Shown: positions 41,872 through 52,693, counted from the stretch's first letter. The stretch is DNA of 64,000 nt from Picochlorum sp. 'celeri' (GCA_010909725.1 JAACMV010000022.1:62001-126000), one strand, 5' to 3'. Program-made: numbers and translations. Notes: generated by a model from the sequence alone, not told the origin.

Positions 41872-42417
41872 TTATCTTCTGAAGAAATGCACTGTAAAGT
41901 ACATATCGATGCAAAACAAATCATGCCCATCCAACTTGAGTCTGTATCTCCCGGGTGGGGTATAGATTGGAAAGTCCCGGGCATAGTTGATTTGAAACTC
42001 TGAACCATCTCCAACTAGCGGGCAATGGGCCTTCTCACACACATCATCCTGCTCTGAAAAGACTTGAATACCATGCAAATACACGCTCATATCGATGCTC
42101 CCCGACTCCACAGTCTTCCCTTGAGAGTCAAATTCTGCCCCAATCGAGAAGAATGCAGTTGTTCCCCTCGTGATTCTGTCCGGTTTCAAACTGACCGAGG
42201 TGATTGTAAAAGCGTACTCCTCTTCCTCCTTGTCTGGACACAACTGCCATGTAAACTCATCCTCAGATGTACCACTGAATTTATCATTCACTAAATATGC
42301 ATCTGTATCTTTATAGAGTGCTTGTATTTCACGAGCATGCACACCAAAGCCATGCCGTTGTTGGGACCAAACTCCGAGAAGCGACAATATCGCTAGAACA
42401 GCCCAAGACATTCTCAT
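41872..42417 (-). CDS. secreted ML-domain lipid-binding protein
   Basis: 181 residues, one exon. Signal peptide MRMSWAVLAILSLLGVWSQQRHGFGVHA, then an immunoglobulin-like ML (MD-2-related lipid recognition) domain with cysteines in QLCPD, DDVCEKAHCPL and DLFCIDMYF, and the core YTPPGRYRLKLDG. The relatives are NPC2 and fungal/plant phosphatidylglycerol/phosphatidylinositol transfer proteins in the secretory or vacuolar lumen. The exact lipid is unknown. Confidence 0.82.
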   Translation of the reverse strand: MRMSWAVLAILSLLGVWSQQRHGFGVHAREIQALYKDTDAYLVNDKFSGTSEDEFTWQLCPDKEEEEYAFTITSVSLKPDRITRGTTAFFSIGAEFDSQGKTVESGSIDMSVYLHGIQVFSEQDDVCEKAHCPLVGDGSEFQINYARDFPIYTPPGRYRLKLDGHDLFCIDMYFTVHFFRR

Positions 42418-42944
42418 CTATCACATATTATGAATACATTTTTATAGGGAATTACCGATCCATTGGACTCTATCAATTCAGATGAGTTCTCTGATGCTTT
42501 GACGAGATGCTGACGTCAAGGTATCACTTCACGGCAGGCAATACCCATACATGTACATGCATACACCGGAGCATTGCTAGGGTATTGAATCCAGATGCAA
42601 GGGTTTGATACATACAATATGAGACATGCATGTTTTGGAATCTTGATGTTCATGCATATGTATTTGTCATCTTCATGCACATCTCTTTGAATGGTGGTGG
42701 TTACACCATGCATCCCAGATCTGGGCTAGCGACTGTCAGACTGCATCAGTAGGAGGAACCATATCATTTATTTATTTATGTGTATACAATATCACGCATA
42801 TATATACAGTGTCCAGAGAGAAGAAGATCATTCGCAGAGGCGCGGAAGAAGTCGGTCTGTTGTATCTGTCGAGTTTGAAAAATAGAGTCGATTACCCTAG
42901 TCGCTTTTGCGTATTATATATATTCATTTATTTATATAACCAGG
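42418..42944. repeat. intergenic region with AGATCT palindrome
   Basis: The 5' region shared by the ML-domain gene and the RB-related gene. Perfect 12-bp palindrome CCCAGATCTGGG at 42714-42725; AT-rich TATA-like stretches near 42766-42805 and 42910. No coding feature supported. Confidence 0.5.
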
Positions 42945-44656
42945 ATGAACACACCACTCGTGGTATATGACGAGGGTCTTGGAGGAAAGTCATCTCAAGA
43001 TACTCCTGTGTGGAGCGGCACGCCTCGCTTCTGCATTGGTCCAGTGGTGGATGATATTCAGAGCCATGGGAATTTGCTACATCCTGTTCAGGAGGCGTTT
43101 GAGGATCCACAGGAGGCAGAGATATGTCAGTTGAAGGCATTGGCTGTGCAGGCTTTAGTCAAGGGTGGGCCAGATGCTACTCAACGGCAGGAGATGAGGC
43201 AATGGTTCGATCAGGTTGATTCCGAGTCAAAACAGATGAAGGAGAGAGATGTATACCAAGCGGTGTATTGCCAAGGGGCAGACTTTTGTGAGCGAGGATC
43301 CAAGGTATCTGATACTGCCATGTATCACTCAATCATTTTATTCCCTCGCCCCGTGTCTGTCGGTTTGAAGGTCGGAATCAGCGATTTAGCATTCAATTTG
43401 TATGAAATGTGAGTAATTTATTTCTATTTGTCTTGGTTTGCATGTGGTATCAGAGGGAGAGAATGATTGTGGGTTTGGCCTCTTTTCATGCAGGGTCATC
43501 TGTCATACTGCTCATGCATCTGCCGAGGCAATGCTGGATGCGACTATTCAAGTGTCCGATGCTGAGCATGGGATTTTTCAAGATTCAAAATTGGTCGAAA
43601 AGTACAGGAAGCAAGCAATTCAAAACGCAGGCCGCGAGGTAGGGATGGATGCTCTGTTTCATGAGTTTATTGCTCTTGTCTGCTGTGAGGCATGTGCCTT
43701 TGCCTACAGCGATCATGATACGACATTCGCAGGTGGATTTCCTCTTCTTTTAAAAAGATCAGGACGACGAGAAGGCATGGCAGAGTTTTTGATCGGCTTG
43801 GATTGGCTCATCCAATCATTTGGTGAGGATGGCTGGGCACGTCAATATTTAAATGAGGGTCTTGAGATGCCAAAAATCCTGTTGGGGTATCTCTACATTA
43901 TACGAGATCGAATACTTGAGCAAGGGATCTTTGGCCAGGGGAGCTCCTGGTACGAGCGAGCAACCAGGGCACAGAGTGCCATGGAAGCAAGCATGGTGCC
44001 ACCAGGTGATGACGACTACAGGATATGCACATATTGTGTTCGGCATTTTGCGTCAATGATGGAATCACGTTCTCGAGTTCTGGTGAATCATCTCTGTTTT
44101 GGAAATGTGTTTCTAGAATGCTCGTGGCGTAAGAAGGAAAGAATGAGCCAATCCATGGCCGCTGCAGTTCTGAAACTGCTTGATAGCTTGCTGACGAACC
44201 ACTTTGGAATCGTCTTCTATACACATGCAACTGCAATCATTCTGTGTTCAATATTCTGTACGGTACGATTTATAAAGGTTGTAGTTGCCCAAAAATAAAC
44301 TTTTCATGGCACTTCTATGCGCCTTGCAGGCCAAGGTGGCTAATGTGCCAGTTCGATTCAGCGATCTCGAAATGGTAGCATCAACGTGCTTTCCACTTCA
44401 CACAAAGAATGATTTCAGGAAGATTGGAGCAAAGGAGATGGATTTGAGGCAGGTTCGTTCATGATTGGATACATGTATTCTCTTTGCATGTGTGTTTCAT
44501 AGCAACACAAGGGGTGTGTGTGTGCAGTTTTACAACACTGTGTTCTTGGCAGTTATATCCTCGTACAGCGAGAAAGACTTGTTTGGAGAGACATTGCTCG
44601 CATGCAAAAATGCACAGTTTGAGGTGCCAGAACCAAAAGATCATATGGCAGGATGA
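42945..44656 (+). CDS. RBR: retinoblastoma-related pocket protein, pocket-only form
   Basis: Four exons: 42945-43408, 43494-44262, 44330-44452 and 44528-44656, all phase-consistent; 494 residues. Pocket A (about 180-300): VEKYRKQAIQNAGREVG, FHEFIALVCCEACAFAY, FPLLLKRSG, and GIFGQGSSWYERATRA, matching the GSS-Y segment of plant RBR. Pocket B (about 380-480): HATAIILCSIFCTAKVANV and then LRQFYNTVFLAVI, where Tyr-Asn matches the LxCxE-binding pair of human RB. The protein represses E2F/DP and gates the cell cycle; the Chlamydomonas relative is MAT3. The N-terminal RB-N domain is missing and the spacer is short, so it is about half the usual size. An undetected 5' exon remains possible. Confidence 0.82.
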
Positions 44657-45021
44657 TTCCTTCGCGTCAAACACGCAAGTTTGGCAGGCGTGTCGCCATC
44701 AATTGGTGTGCCTCAGTGCAGCCCATTCTTGGGCGCTATGCGGCCACGTCAGATGGAGGTGACGATGATCGGTAGTTCCAAGATATGGCAATCTCTCCAT
44801 ATCTTTGGGTGAAATATTTATTAATTAATAAATATATCAAGATCATATTTTTGTCTTGGAGAAATGTTTGCTCCGGGACTGCGCCAATTTTGTAAATAGT
44901 ACACGCTTTAGCCTGGGCTCACAATCCAGAGTCTCTCGTTTGCAAACAGACGGCTGCCATTAGCAGCCCTCCATTGTATTGGACGCCATTCCTCGAGCGC
45001 GGTCCAGTTTAATCGATCAGG
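44657..45021. other. intergenic region
   Basis: Between the RB-related gene and the SnRK2-like kinase; an AT-rich TTAATTAATAAATATAT stretch near 44820. Nothing else seen. Confidence 0.5.
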
Positions 45022-46275
45022 ATGAGAAGATGTTTACGACGGTTGAGAATATTTCCTCGGCGAAAGTCCACAGAGAGTACCGAGGATGCAGATGGTGCTC
45101 AGTCGTCTGTGAGTGTGAGCAATGTGGACCTCTCCATTCCTGAAGATGGGATGTCGCTGAGCCAAGTCCAGGCAGCATTGCCACCAGATTGCCCATACGA
45201 ATGTTTAAAATACGTGGGCAAAGGGTCATATGGCTTTGTTATACTGGCACAGCATCTGAAAACTCAGAGGCAATTTGCCCTAAAGTTCATTGAGCGGAAT
45301 GAGAAGCGGACACAGTATATTGAGGCAGAGATCCTAAATCACATGCGAATCCGACATCCACATGTTATAAAAGTATACGAAATTTTCATGTCTAGATCAC
45401 ATGTGGTTATGGTACTGGAATACGCCAATCGTGGAACATTGTTGTCCAGGCTAATGTCTACAGTGGTCAAGCACAAATCTCGGGGTGTAGCCCCTCTTGG
45501 CATGAGAGAACGTCTCGCACGTTGGTATTTCCAGCAGCTGATATGCGCAGTAGATTTCTGCCATAAACTAGGAATAGCGAATCGGGATATCAAGATGGAT
45601 AACATCCTTTTGTGCGGAACTGGAGAACATCAAGATCTTATTAAATTGACAGACTTTGGCCTCAGCAAGGATGATAATGCACAGTCTCCACCCAACACGT
45701 GCCTGGGAACAGTTGTATATTTTGCACCCGAGATTATCAGAGTAATTGTAGACGCAAATAAGGAATATGATGCCCGGAAGAGTGATGTATGGTCCTGTGG
45801 CATTGTTCTGTATGCCATGGTGTCTGGTAAATTCCCATTTGGAGAAGCAATGGAAGCATCCGATCCAAGGTACAGTCTATTGGGGATTGGTAGCCCCGTG
45901 AGTCTTCAAAAGACGTTGAATGATATGATGTCGAAAGAATACAAGTCCATTGAAGGCATTTCGGAAGGCTGTGCCGATTTGATTGATAGGTTGCTGGAGC
46001 CAAACCCAGCAAACAGGCTCTCAATTGCTCAAGTCATGGAGCATGCATGGTTCAAGGAGGACCTCAGGGTAGACTTGGCAGAATTCAATGATAGAATTCT
46101 GCTAAACATAAATCGCGCATCGAAAGGAACGAGCAGAATGGCGGCTGCTTTCACGAATGCATTGAAGCAGATACAAGAAGATCCTAATGTACCCATGCAA
46201 AAGTTGGTGCGTGTATGGGGCTCAAAGCACGACATTACAACGGACGATGCTACGAAAACCACTTTAAAGGAATGA
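45022..46275 (+). CDS. SnRK2-like serine/threonine kinase with NRD catalytic loop
   Basis: 417 residues, one exon. The basic N-terminus (MRRCLRRLRIFPRRKS) is followed by a kinase domain at about 60-350: GKGSYGFV, FALKFIE, EAEILNHMRIRHPHVIKVYEIF, catalytic ANRDIKMDNILL (Asn in place of the His of HRD), DFGLSKD, GTVVYFAPEII, and DVWSCGIVLYAMVSGKFPFG. The last phrase and the APE context are of CAMK/SnRK type. NRD catalytic loops are, as I recall, common in chlorophyte SnRK2-like kinases. Likely a stress or nutrient kinase; activators and substrates unknown. Confidence 0.85.
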   Translation: MRRCLRRLRIFPRRKSTESTEDADGAQSSVSVSNVDLSIPEDGMSLSQVQAALPPDCPYECLKYVGKGSYGFVILAQHLKTQRQFALKFIERNEKRTQYIEAEILNHMRIRHPHVIKVYEIFMSRSHVVMVLEYANRGTLLSRLMSTVVKHKSRGVAPLGMRERLARWYFQQLICAVDFCHKLGIANRDIKMDNILLCGTGEHQDLIKLTDFGLSKDDNAQSPPNTCLGTVVYFAPEIIRVIVDANKEYDARKSDVWSCGIVLYAMVSGKFPFGEAMEASDPRYSLLGIGSPVSLQKTLNDMMSKEYKSIEGISEGCADLIDRLLEPNPANRLSIAQVMEHAWFKEDLRVDLAEFNDRILLNINRASKGTSRMAAAFTNALKQIQEDPNVPMQKLVRVWGSKHDITTDDATKTTLKE

Positions 46276-46607
46276 ATATACTATATGAAACATATAAAAG
46301 GTCAATTCAGCTATTTTTATGGTTATGTCGCTCGGCACTGGAACAGCTAGGTGCCACAGAGATCATGATACTCATGCTGAGAGTGCATGAAGCAAAGAGA
46401 AAGATATGTATCCAGGAAACGTGATTCCTCGGGTTTATTTTAAATTTATTCTTATTTTTATGATATAATTATCAAACCACCGTGTGAAATTCAGCAAATC
46501 TGCATCGTTTGAATCCGTTTTCAGAGACTAGAAGAGACTGTAAAGGAAATAAAGGCACTGCTCAGCTCGCTCCGAAAGTCAATGGAACGGAAATCACAGG
46601 GACACAA
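46276..46607. other. intergenic region
   Basis: Between two plus-strand genes. AT-rich, with no supported feature. Confidence 0.5.
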
Positions 46608-48005
46608 ATGGATATAAATATTATTAAATATCTTGAATCTTTACAAATTCAATCTTCCAAGGACAGGTGGGTGTGATGGTAGCCTGGTGTGAACTGCTTG
46701 CATGGGTACGGGCATCACAAGAATATGGCTCATATTCACATTATTGTTCCCTGTAGGTCACGTATATATGAGATAATTCGATCTAAAAAAATCGAATGTG
46801 TCGTAAAATCTTTCACAACGCTGGAGACGTACCCTTCTCGTGCCCGTGTGCTTGGAGGAGAACGGCCTGTAGAGTTTAACAAAGTGTTTGCAAGTGTGTG
46901 GTATGATGCAAATTCTGTTTTGTTCGGAACAAAATGCAACAGGCTTCTGATGCTTGATATGAAACAGAAATGTATTTCTGAGATACGGAAACCCGATCGA
47001 GAAAGTAGGTCAGAGGACGTGTATTCCCCAAACAGATTCAGTAGTACTGAAAAAACTGGGATTCATGCTTTGTCATTGAATCCATCACGAACTCTGATTG
47101 CAACTGGTGGAACGGATACTCGCGATCTTATTGTTCTCGATGGAGAATCTTTCAAGCCAAGAGTTTCGTTACTAGGTCATACAGATTGGGTATTCGGGTG
47201 TGCATGGATCTCAGATCAGCATTTGGCCAGTGCAAGCAAAGATTGCCGAGTTGCTCTCTGGAATGTAAAGTCGGAGCAGCAAGATCTCTCTACAAGTCAA
47301 ACAGATCCATTAATGAATCACAAGGTTCTGAAATACTATGAAGATGAGAATCAGCATTCCGCGATTGAGGAGGAGAAGAACATGAATGAAGGTGTTCTCA
47401 TGACAGAGCGATACCCTTCTCGCATAAGAGAGGTCGAGTACGTGCCAGCCAATGGTTTCGTTGCAGCTTTGTGCGGAGATTTATCAGTAAAATTATTGGA
47501 TCCATGTGACAACCTTCGAAAGGTCCGAACGTGTCGTCTTCCTGGTCGCTCAAAGGATCCAGTATGCTTGAGCATTCAGGGTCATACCATTGCTGTTGGT
47601 AGTCTGAATGAGGTGACCCTGCTGGATCCAAGAGTGCGCGGGATGCACCATGCCTTTACAAGTATTGCCTCCCCCGATAGGAATTATGGAGTTCGATCAG
47701 TAGAGTTTCAAGATCATGCGCTGTCCTTCGGGACAGGATCCGAAAGCCTTGTCATCTTTGACACTCGCATGTTGAGACATGCCCAGGGTACAATTACGAC
47801 CGATTCACCCTCTTGCTACGGTGTCCTGAGAAGCGGCAGAAACACTTGGAGCAATTACTCAGAAAATCATATGCTGCACCATGGCCAAGCCTCCAAATCT
47901 GCGATTTATACGCATAAATGGCATCCTCAGGCTCCCTGCATCTTCATAGGTGGAGGCCCTCTGTCAAACATGGATGATGGCCATCTCTGTGCTTTCTGGA
48001 AATAA
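46608..48005 (+). CDS. DCAF12-like WD40 substrate receptor of CUL4-DDB1
   Basis: Two exons: 46608-46666 and 46757-48005 with a 90-bp intron; 435 residues, close to human DCAF12 (453). Using the downstream ATG at 46689 would translate the intron. Diagnostic stretches are KVFASVWYDANSVLFGTKCNRLLMLD, GIHALSLNPSRTLIATGG, and HTDWVFGCAWISDQHLASASKDCRVALWNV, which parallel DCAF12 closely, followed by further WD repeats ending in GGGPLSNMDDGHLCAFWK. Such proteins recruit substrates to a cullin-4 ubiquitin ligase; the animal protein recognises C-terminal degrons. The algal substrate is unknown. Confidence 0.85.
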
Positions 48006-48033
48006 TATTATCCACATGGTATTTACATAATTA

Positions 48034-49440
48034 TCAAGCTAATTTCGAGTAGGGAAACGATGTGCGAGATTCTCTGTTAATTTCAAGGACATCAATACTA
48101 TCCTCAGTTCCCACATAAAGCCTGGATCCACATGGAGAAAAATCAAATCCACAAATGTCGATATCCTCGTGCATATCATCCCTCACTTTAATAATCTGTC
48201 TATTTTCCCACATCCTGCAATCAACAAGATGTAAATAATTCCTATGCTCTGTAAATGCCAGGAGATCCAGAGGGTCTGGTGAAAACTTGACACATCTGGC
48301 AGCTGATGGCGTCGTCAGGCGTGCAACAGGGCGCTTGTGCCGTCGATCCCATACGCATACCAGCCCATCCTGACTTGCAACTGCAAATGATGTTCCAGTA
48401 GAATCCCAATCACAGCTCATACCAGCATCCGTTGCCTCTCTGAACGTGCAGCACTGTCTATATCCCGTTGGTGATGGTCTGCACACAAAGACCTCCTCTG
48501 AATCCCCAACATACACCAATGTCCTTTCCTTTTCTGATATAGCACAATGATTGATCGATACAGGACAATATAGAGAACTAGATTCCGACATCTGAAGCTC
48601 TCCATGCTGATCTATTCCAGTCATGACCATGAGATGCCCGCTATTATTGCATAAAAATGCACTCAATCGACCATCTAAATCCTCTGTTATCTTGATCGCA
48701 TTGTTCACATGCCCTCCAGTTTGAAGAGATCCATAATGTTGGATGCTATTTTCAACCGGAAGACCAATAGACCGCAATGCTGGGCTAACATGCTGAACTG
48801 CGTATTCAGAAACTTCTCCAGCAACTCCTAGAAAAGATTCTCCAAACCCAAAACATGTCGGCTCAAATAAGAACCCATGCCTATCAACAACATTCTGACG
48901 GGAAATATCGTATCGATATATCGCAAAACCTTTCACAACAAAGACGTCATCCCGTTCAAATGGGCACCGCACCAAATCTCTGAGCTGCCAATGCTTGATC
49001 TGTATCGATGACCCAATATATTTCTGGTGCTTTGCAAAATCATTCCATGTACTATTCCTTAAATTTGCACTAGAAGGGCGTGCAGAGGACATTGCCCTAC
49101 TATACGCATGGTACAACAGGGATTGTACATTGGCAGGACGCTCTCTCATTCTCGAAACTCGCTCAGGTGCAGTGGTGTTCCCATCACCCATGCCTTGTTC
49201 AACATCATACGCCCATGGCCTTCTCGTAAATATTTGATCCCCAGAGTGCACTACATATCGCCGAGAGAACTGTTGCATCCCCCCCTCTCCAAACGCATCA
49301 TCCTCAATCCTTGACTCTGGTCCTATGGGTGGTAGGGCAGCATCTGTGCTTGCATCCATCATTCTGCCCCACGTGCTATTCGCCCGTACGTCACTCGGAT
49401 CCAGGCTCATACTATCTTCCATATTCTGATCTACATTCAT
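48034..49440 (-). CDS. WD40-repeat protein of unknown role
   Basis: 468 residues from ATG 49440. The N-terminal 130 residues are disordered and rich in Ser/Asp/Met; the C-terminal 330 form WD-type repeats, for example CDWDSTGTSFAVASQDGLVCVWDRRHKRPVARL followed by VKFSPDPLDLLAFTEHRNYLHLVDCR and DFSPCGSRLYVGTEDSIDVLEIN. It resembles plant and fungal transducin/WD40 proteins that have no assigned function. A good acceptor (TCTCCTCTGTACAG) lies just upstream of the ATG, so a 5' UTR intron is likely. Convergent with the DCAF12-like gene, 28 bp between stops. Confidence 0.8.
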   Translation of the reverse strand: MNVDQNMEDSMSLDPSDVRANSTWGRMMDASTDAALPPIGPESRIEDDAFGEGGMQQFSRRYVVHSGDQIFTRRPWAYDVEQGMGDGNTTAPERVSRMRERPANVQSLLYHAYSRAMSSARPSSANLRNSTWNDFAKHQKYIGSSIQIKHWQLRDLVRCPFERDDVFVVKGFAIYRYDISRQNVVDRHGFLFEPTCFGFGESFLGVAGEVSEYAVQHVSPALRSIGLPVENSIQHYGSLQTGGHVNNAIKITEDLDGRLSAFLCNNSGHLMVMTGIDQHGELQMSESSSLYCPVSINHCAISEKERTLVYVGDSEEVFVCRPSPTGYRQCCTFREATDAGMSCDWDSTGTSFAVASQDGLVCVWDRRHKRPVARLTTPSAARCVKFSPDPLDLLAFTEHRNYLHLVDCRMWENRQIIKVRDDMHEDIDICGFDFSPCGSRLYVGTEDSIDVLEINRESRTSFPYSKLA

Positions 49441-49979
49441 GCTGTAGATACCTGTACAGAGGAGAACCACGCGTGAAAATCAGTACGAAAAGGCTCCGGT
49501 CAGAAGGCTCCCATAGCCGATGCTTGGATGAGACCCACGAGCATCCTCGGAAGGCACGACAGGCGCCCCCCAGAACTGCCCTACACGCTCAAAGACGTAC
49601 CTAAATCCCCATACGCAGTATAAATACCCAATGCAACACGCTATTAAGCATTCAAATGCACCAGTAGGGCATACGCTGCACAGAATGTTGGGAATGTGCC
49701 TCCGAGGTCCCCGAAAACAGAGATGCGACACTGCACCCAACAAAATTCGTTACTGGATCGTGCTCTTTCTTGATACTATGAATGTATGAAATTACAAAGT
49801 ATTTGTAAATGCGTATCTGAAGGATGGGAGTGCGGCATTCTACTAACGAGGGCGTCCATGGCATTCCAGGGACACATTCCCCTTCCATGGAAGTGGCCAC
49901 TGTTCCAGCCAGCCAGCTGGTTTGCTCTGCAGAGCAATGGCGATTACATGGGACAATATCTGAACCAAATTATGGCATA
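49441..49979. other. intergenic region, 5' side of the WD40 gene
   Basis: Probably holds the WD40 5' UTR intron (GTACGT donor near 49600). The plus strand has a tiny frame, 49858-50007 (49 residues, Trp-rich), overlapping the F-box gene end by 28 bp; support is too weak to call it a gene. Confidence 0.45.
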
Positions 49980-52337
49980 TCAACGACATATTGGGCTTAA
50001 TTTATGAGATATGGCTTGTTTTGCTGCACTTGATATCCTGTGACAACCAAAGATGTTGATATCAACCAGGGACGTGGATGCAGCAAAAGCCTCGAGGGTT
50101 CTATCGGTGATTTTCCAGCTGAATAATAGGTCAAGATGCTTTAGCCAAGGCATGGAAGCAAGTTCTATAGCAGACTCGTCTCCAAATTGCCAGCAGAATT
50201 GTACAGATAAATGTGACAGCGACTCCTTCATTCCTCGAGCAATGGTTCTGATGCCCTGATCTGTGATGCCCATGGAAGCCTGAAATGAAAGTACTCTGAT
50301 CTTTGGAAGATACGACGCAATATATGTCACGGATTTATCTGAAATACGGCGGCATTGTTTTAGGTTGAGGGTGGTGATGGTTGGGTTTTGGCTGACAAGA
50401 TGGAAGATGCCATCATCTTTCATAGACGAGCACCCACCGAGTATCACAGTGTGCAAGCGTGGCATGTGTGACCATTGCTGGAATCCATCTCCATGTATAT
50501 CATAGCAATCACTCAAATCAATGGATTCGAGTCTGTGGAGTTTAGATAGGGATGCAAGGCCTTTGTCTGTCATTGTGCAGCAGTTTTGTAGGGACAATGT
50601 GGCAATGTTTGCCCCAAGACTCTGCAATCCTCTATCGAATAATGGAATATTTGAGCATCCATTTAAGACGAGGTTTTTCAAACCTTGAAGACGCTTCAAA
50701 GGGGCGAAGGATGTTCCAACCAAGTTTGGACAGCTGCTGAGAATCAAATCCTCCAATGTCGCATTGAGAGATTGCAAGGCAGAACAACCTGACCAGTTCA
50801 GATGACTTGCGACAAGCCGAGTGAGTTTCAAATGCATGATGTGGCGCAAATCTTCTGGAGGAATCTTGGAACAGCCAGAGATGTCCAAAGTCTTCAGCTC
50901 TCCAAGGGACGACAGAGATTGAAGTGCACCTTTGTTCAATCCTTCACAATTTCTCAAGCTCAGTGTTTTCATATTCTTCATTCCCGACACGCCCTGAATC
51001 CCCGCTCCATCTGCATTGTGTATATTTCTACATCCATTTAATTTCAATTCTGTGACCCTCGAAAGAGAATGCAAGTGCTTCAAGGAGTCGTTATTCAACT
51101 GCCAACACGCTGAGAGATCCAGGCAACACACTGACTCGAGCTTTCCCATGCCTGTGAGATCAACCAGGCCACAACATCCCCTCATGTTTAGATTTCGTAA
51201 TTGACGTAGTTCAGATAAGCATTCAATTTGAGTCCCTCGAATATGCTCACATGACCGCAGGTCCAAGCTTTCCAAACATCTCAGGGTGGCAATATATGGG
51301 AAGATATCATCATCTATCCCATGGCATCCGCGCAGGCTCAATTCAACCAGTCCCAGTTTCATACTAGAGAGACAAGACAGAGACGAGGAATCTAATCGCA
51401 TGCAATTCCACAGGTTTAGATACTTCAAATGTCTCAAATGAGTCAAAATTGATAGATTTCTGACTGTAATACATCCAGAAATATCTAGGCCCTGGAGTCT
51501 CTGGCATATGGTCAGTGGCTGGAGCATATCATCTCCAACAGAGACTGTCCTAGAATACCCACCCAACCGCAACTCCTTGAGACTTGTGAGATGCTCACTC
51601 ACAGCACATGTACTGATTTCTGTTAGCAATGGAATTCCTGACAAATCTAGGTATTCTAATGATGGAGGGCTGCTTTCTTTCATTTTTCCATGGCCACAGA
51701 ATGATAAAATACCCTTGTCTGTAATCTTCACGCAACGCTGCAGACTCAACCATTGCAACTTCTTCAGGCTCCCCAACATGTGTACAAATTCATCGGTGAT
51801 ATTTTCTGCACCCTGCAGATTCAACTTTTCCAAATGCTTCATATGAAACAATCCTTTAGAAAGCGATTCATCCGACAACATTGATGCGCAGCGCGTCAAA
51901 TCAATACGATGCACATTAGGAAACGCTCCGAGAAACCCATGCTCAATCGCTACCAAATCCAGCGTCCTCGGCTTCAACGACGTCATCGTATAACTTATGG
52001 CCTCATTCCATTCCCTACATACGAGACGAGCCATCTGTACATCGTCCGATCCAAGGTGGCCGAGAATAATGTCCATGACTTCTCTGGGCAGGTCTATCCA
52101 CCGTGAAGGACCTGCCCAGAGGCATTCCTCCTCCGCATGATCATTCTCGGGCTCCAATGAGAGCCGCTGCTCGCATTTCTCGGGACTGGGAGGAGACAGT
52201 ATAGGATCTGCAGGCACACACGACACCCGAATGATAAAACCCTTGGAGAAGCCACGTTCCCCTTTCTCCCGTGCTTGCTCGCAACCCCGACAGGAAAGTA
52301 TCGAATCGGCCACACGTACCTCTAGGTCCCTCCTCAT
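49980..52337 (-). CDS. F-box/leucine-rich-repeat protein
   Basis: 785 residues from ATG 52337; the frame is open 37 codons further without an ATG. F-box at about 80-115 (WIDLPREVMDIILGHLGSDDVQMARLVCREW), then about 20 cysteine-containing leucine-rich repeats of the GRR1/FBXL2 type (LEKLNLQGAENITDEF, LQWLSLQRCVKITDKG, LESIDLSDCYDIHGDG, and so on). It should act as the substrate receptor of an SCF ubiquitin ligase with SKP1 and CUL1. The target is unknown. A small Cys cluster (SCRGCEQ) precedes the F-box. Confidence 0.9.
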   Translation of the reverse strand: MRRDLEVRVADSILSCRGCEQAREKGERGFSKGFIIRVSCVPADPILSPPSPEKCEQRLSLEPENDHAEEECLWAGPSRWIDLPREVMDIILGHLGSDDVQMARLVCREWNEAISYTMTSLKPRTLDLVAIEHGFLGAFPNVHRIDLTRCASMLSDESLSKGLFHMKHLEKLNLQGAENITDEFVHMLGSLKKLQWLSLQRCVKITDKGILSFCGHGKMKESSPPSLEYLDLSGIPLLTEISTCAVSEHLTSLKELRLGGYSRTVSVGDDMLQPLTICQRLQGLDISGCITVRNLSILTHLRHLKYLNLWNCMRLDSSSLSCLSSMKLGLVELSLRGCHGIDDDIFPYIATLRCLESLDLRSCEHIRGTQIECLSELRQLRNLNMRGCCGLVDLTGMGKLESVCCLDLSACWQLNNDSLKHLHSLSRVTELKLNGCRNIHNADGAGIQGVSGMKNMKTLSLRNCEGLNKGALQSLSSLGELKTLDISGCSKIPPEDLRHIMHLKLTRLVASHLNWSGCSALQSLNATLEDLILSSCPNLVGTSFAPLKRLQGLKNLVLNGCSNIPLFDRGLQSLGANIATLSLQNCCTMTDKGLASLSKLHRLESIDLSDCYDIHGDGFQQWSHMPRLHTVILGGCSSMKDDGIFHLVSQNPTITTLNLKQCRRISDKSVTYIASYLPKIRVLSFQASMGITDQGIRTIARGMKESLSHLSVQFCWQFGDESAIELASMPWLKHLDLLFSWKITDRTLEAFAASTSLVDINIFGCHRISSAAKQAISHKLSPICR

Positions 52338-52693
52338 ACTTGTGCTCTGATTTTTCAAATTTTTTCGAGCCCTGTCGAGAGTAGATTCCGCCCTCCATCG
52401 AACCGTGCAACCCTTGTGCTCAAGATTCAGTATCGACACGTCGTTCAAGTGTATTTAGACCCACATTCTCAATTCTACCACATGGGTTTCGATAAACATG
52501 GTCAATTGAATCGCTATCTTTGGGTCCAAGCCACACCGCCTCGATGCGAGCACGACTCAGAAATTCCTTAATTGAGAACTTCCTGCGCGTTCCTGATTTT
52601 GATTTCTAGATGGGGATGAGACCATCCACACATTGTCAATCGAATCCAATAACAATAAAAAACAAATCTTTTTTCATCTTAATAAAGGATATC
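52338..52693. other. divergent intergenic region
   Basis: Promoter side of both the F-box/LRR gene and the FKBP gene. No extra feature recognised. Confidence 0.5.

Noticed and set aside
46689..48005. DCAF12 starting at the ATG at 46689
   Set aside because: That ATG lies in a GT-AG intron; splicing from 46608 gives a continuous protein with normal N-terminus.
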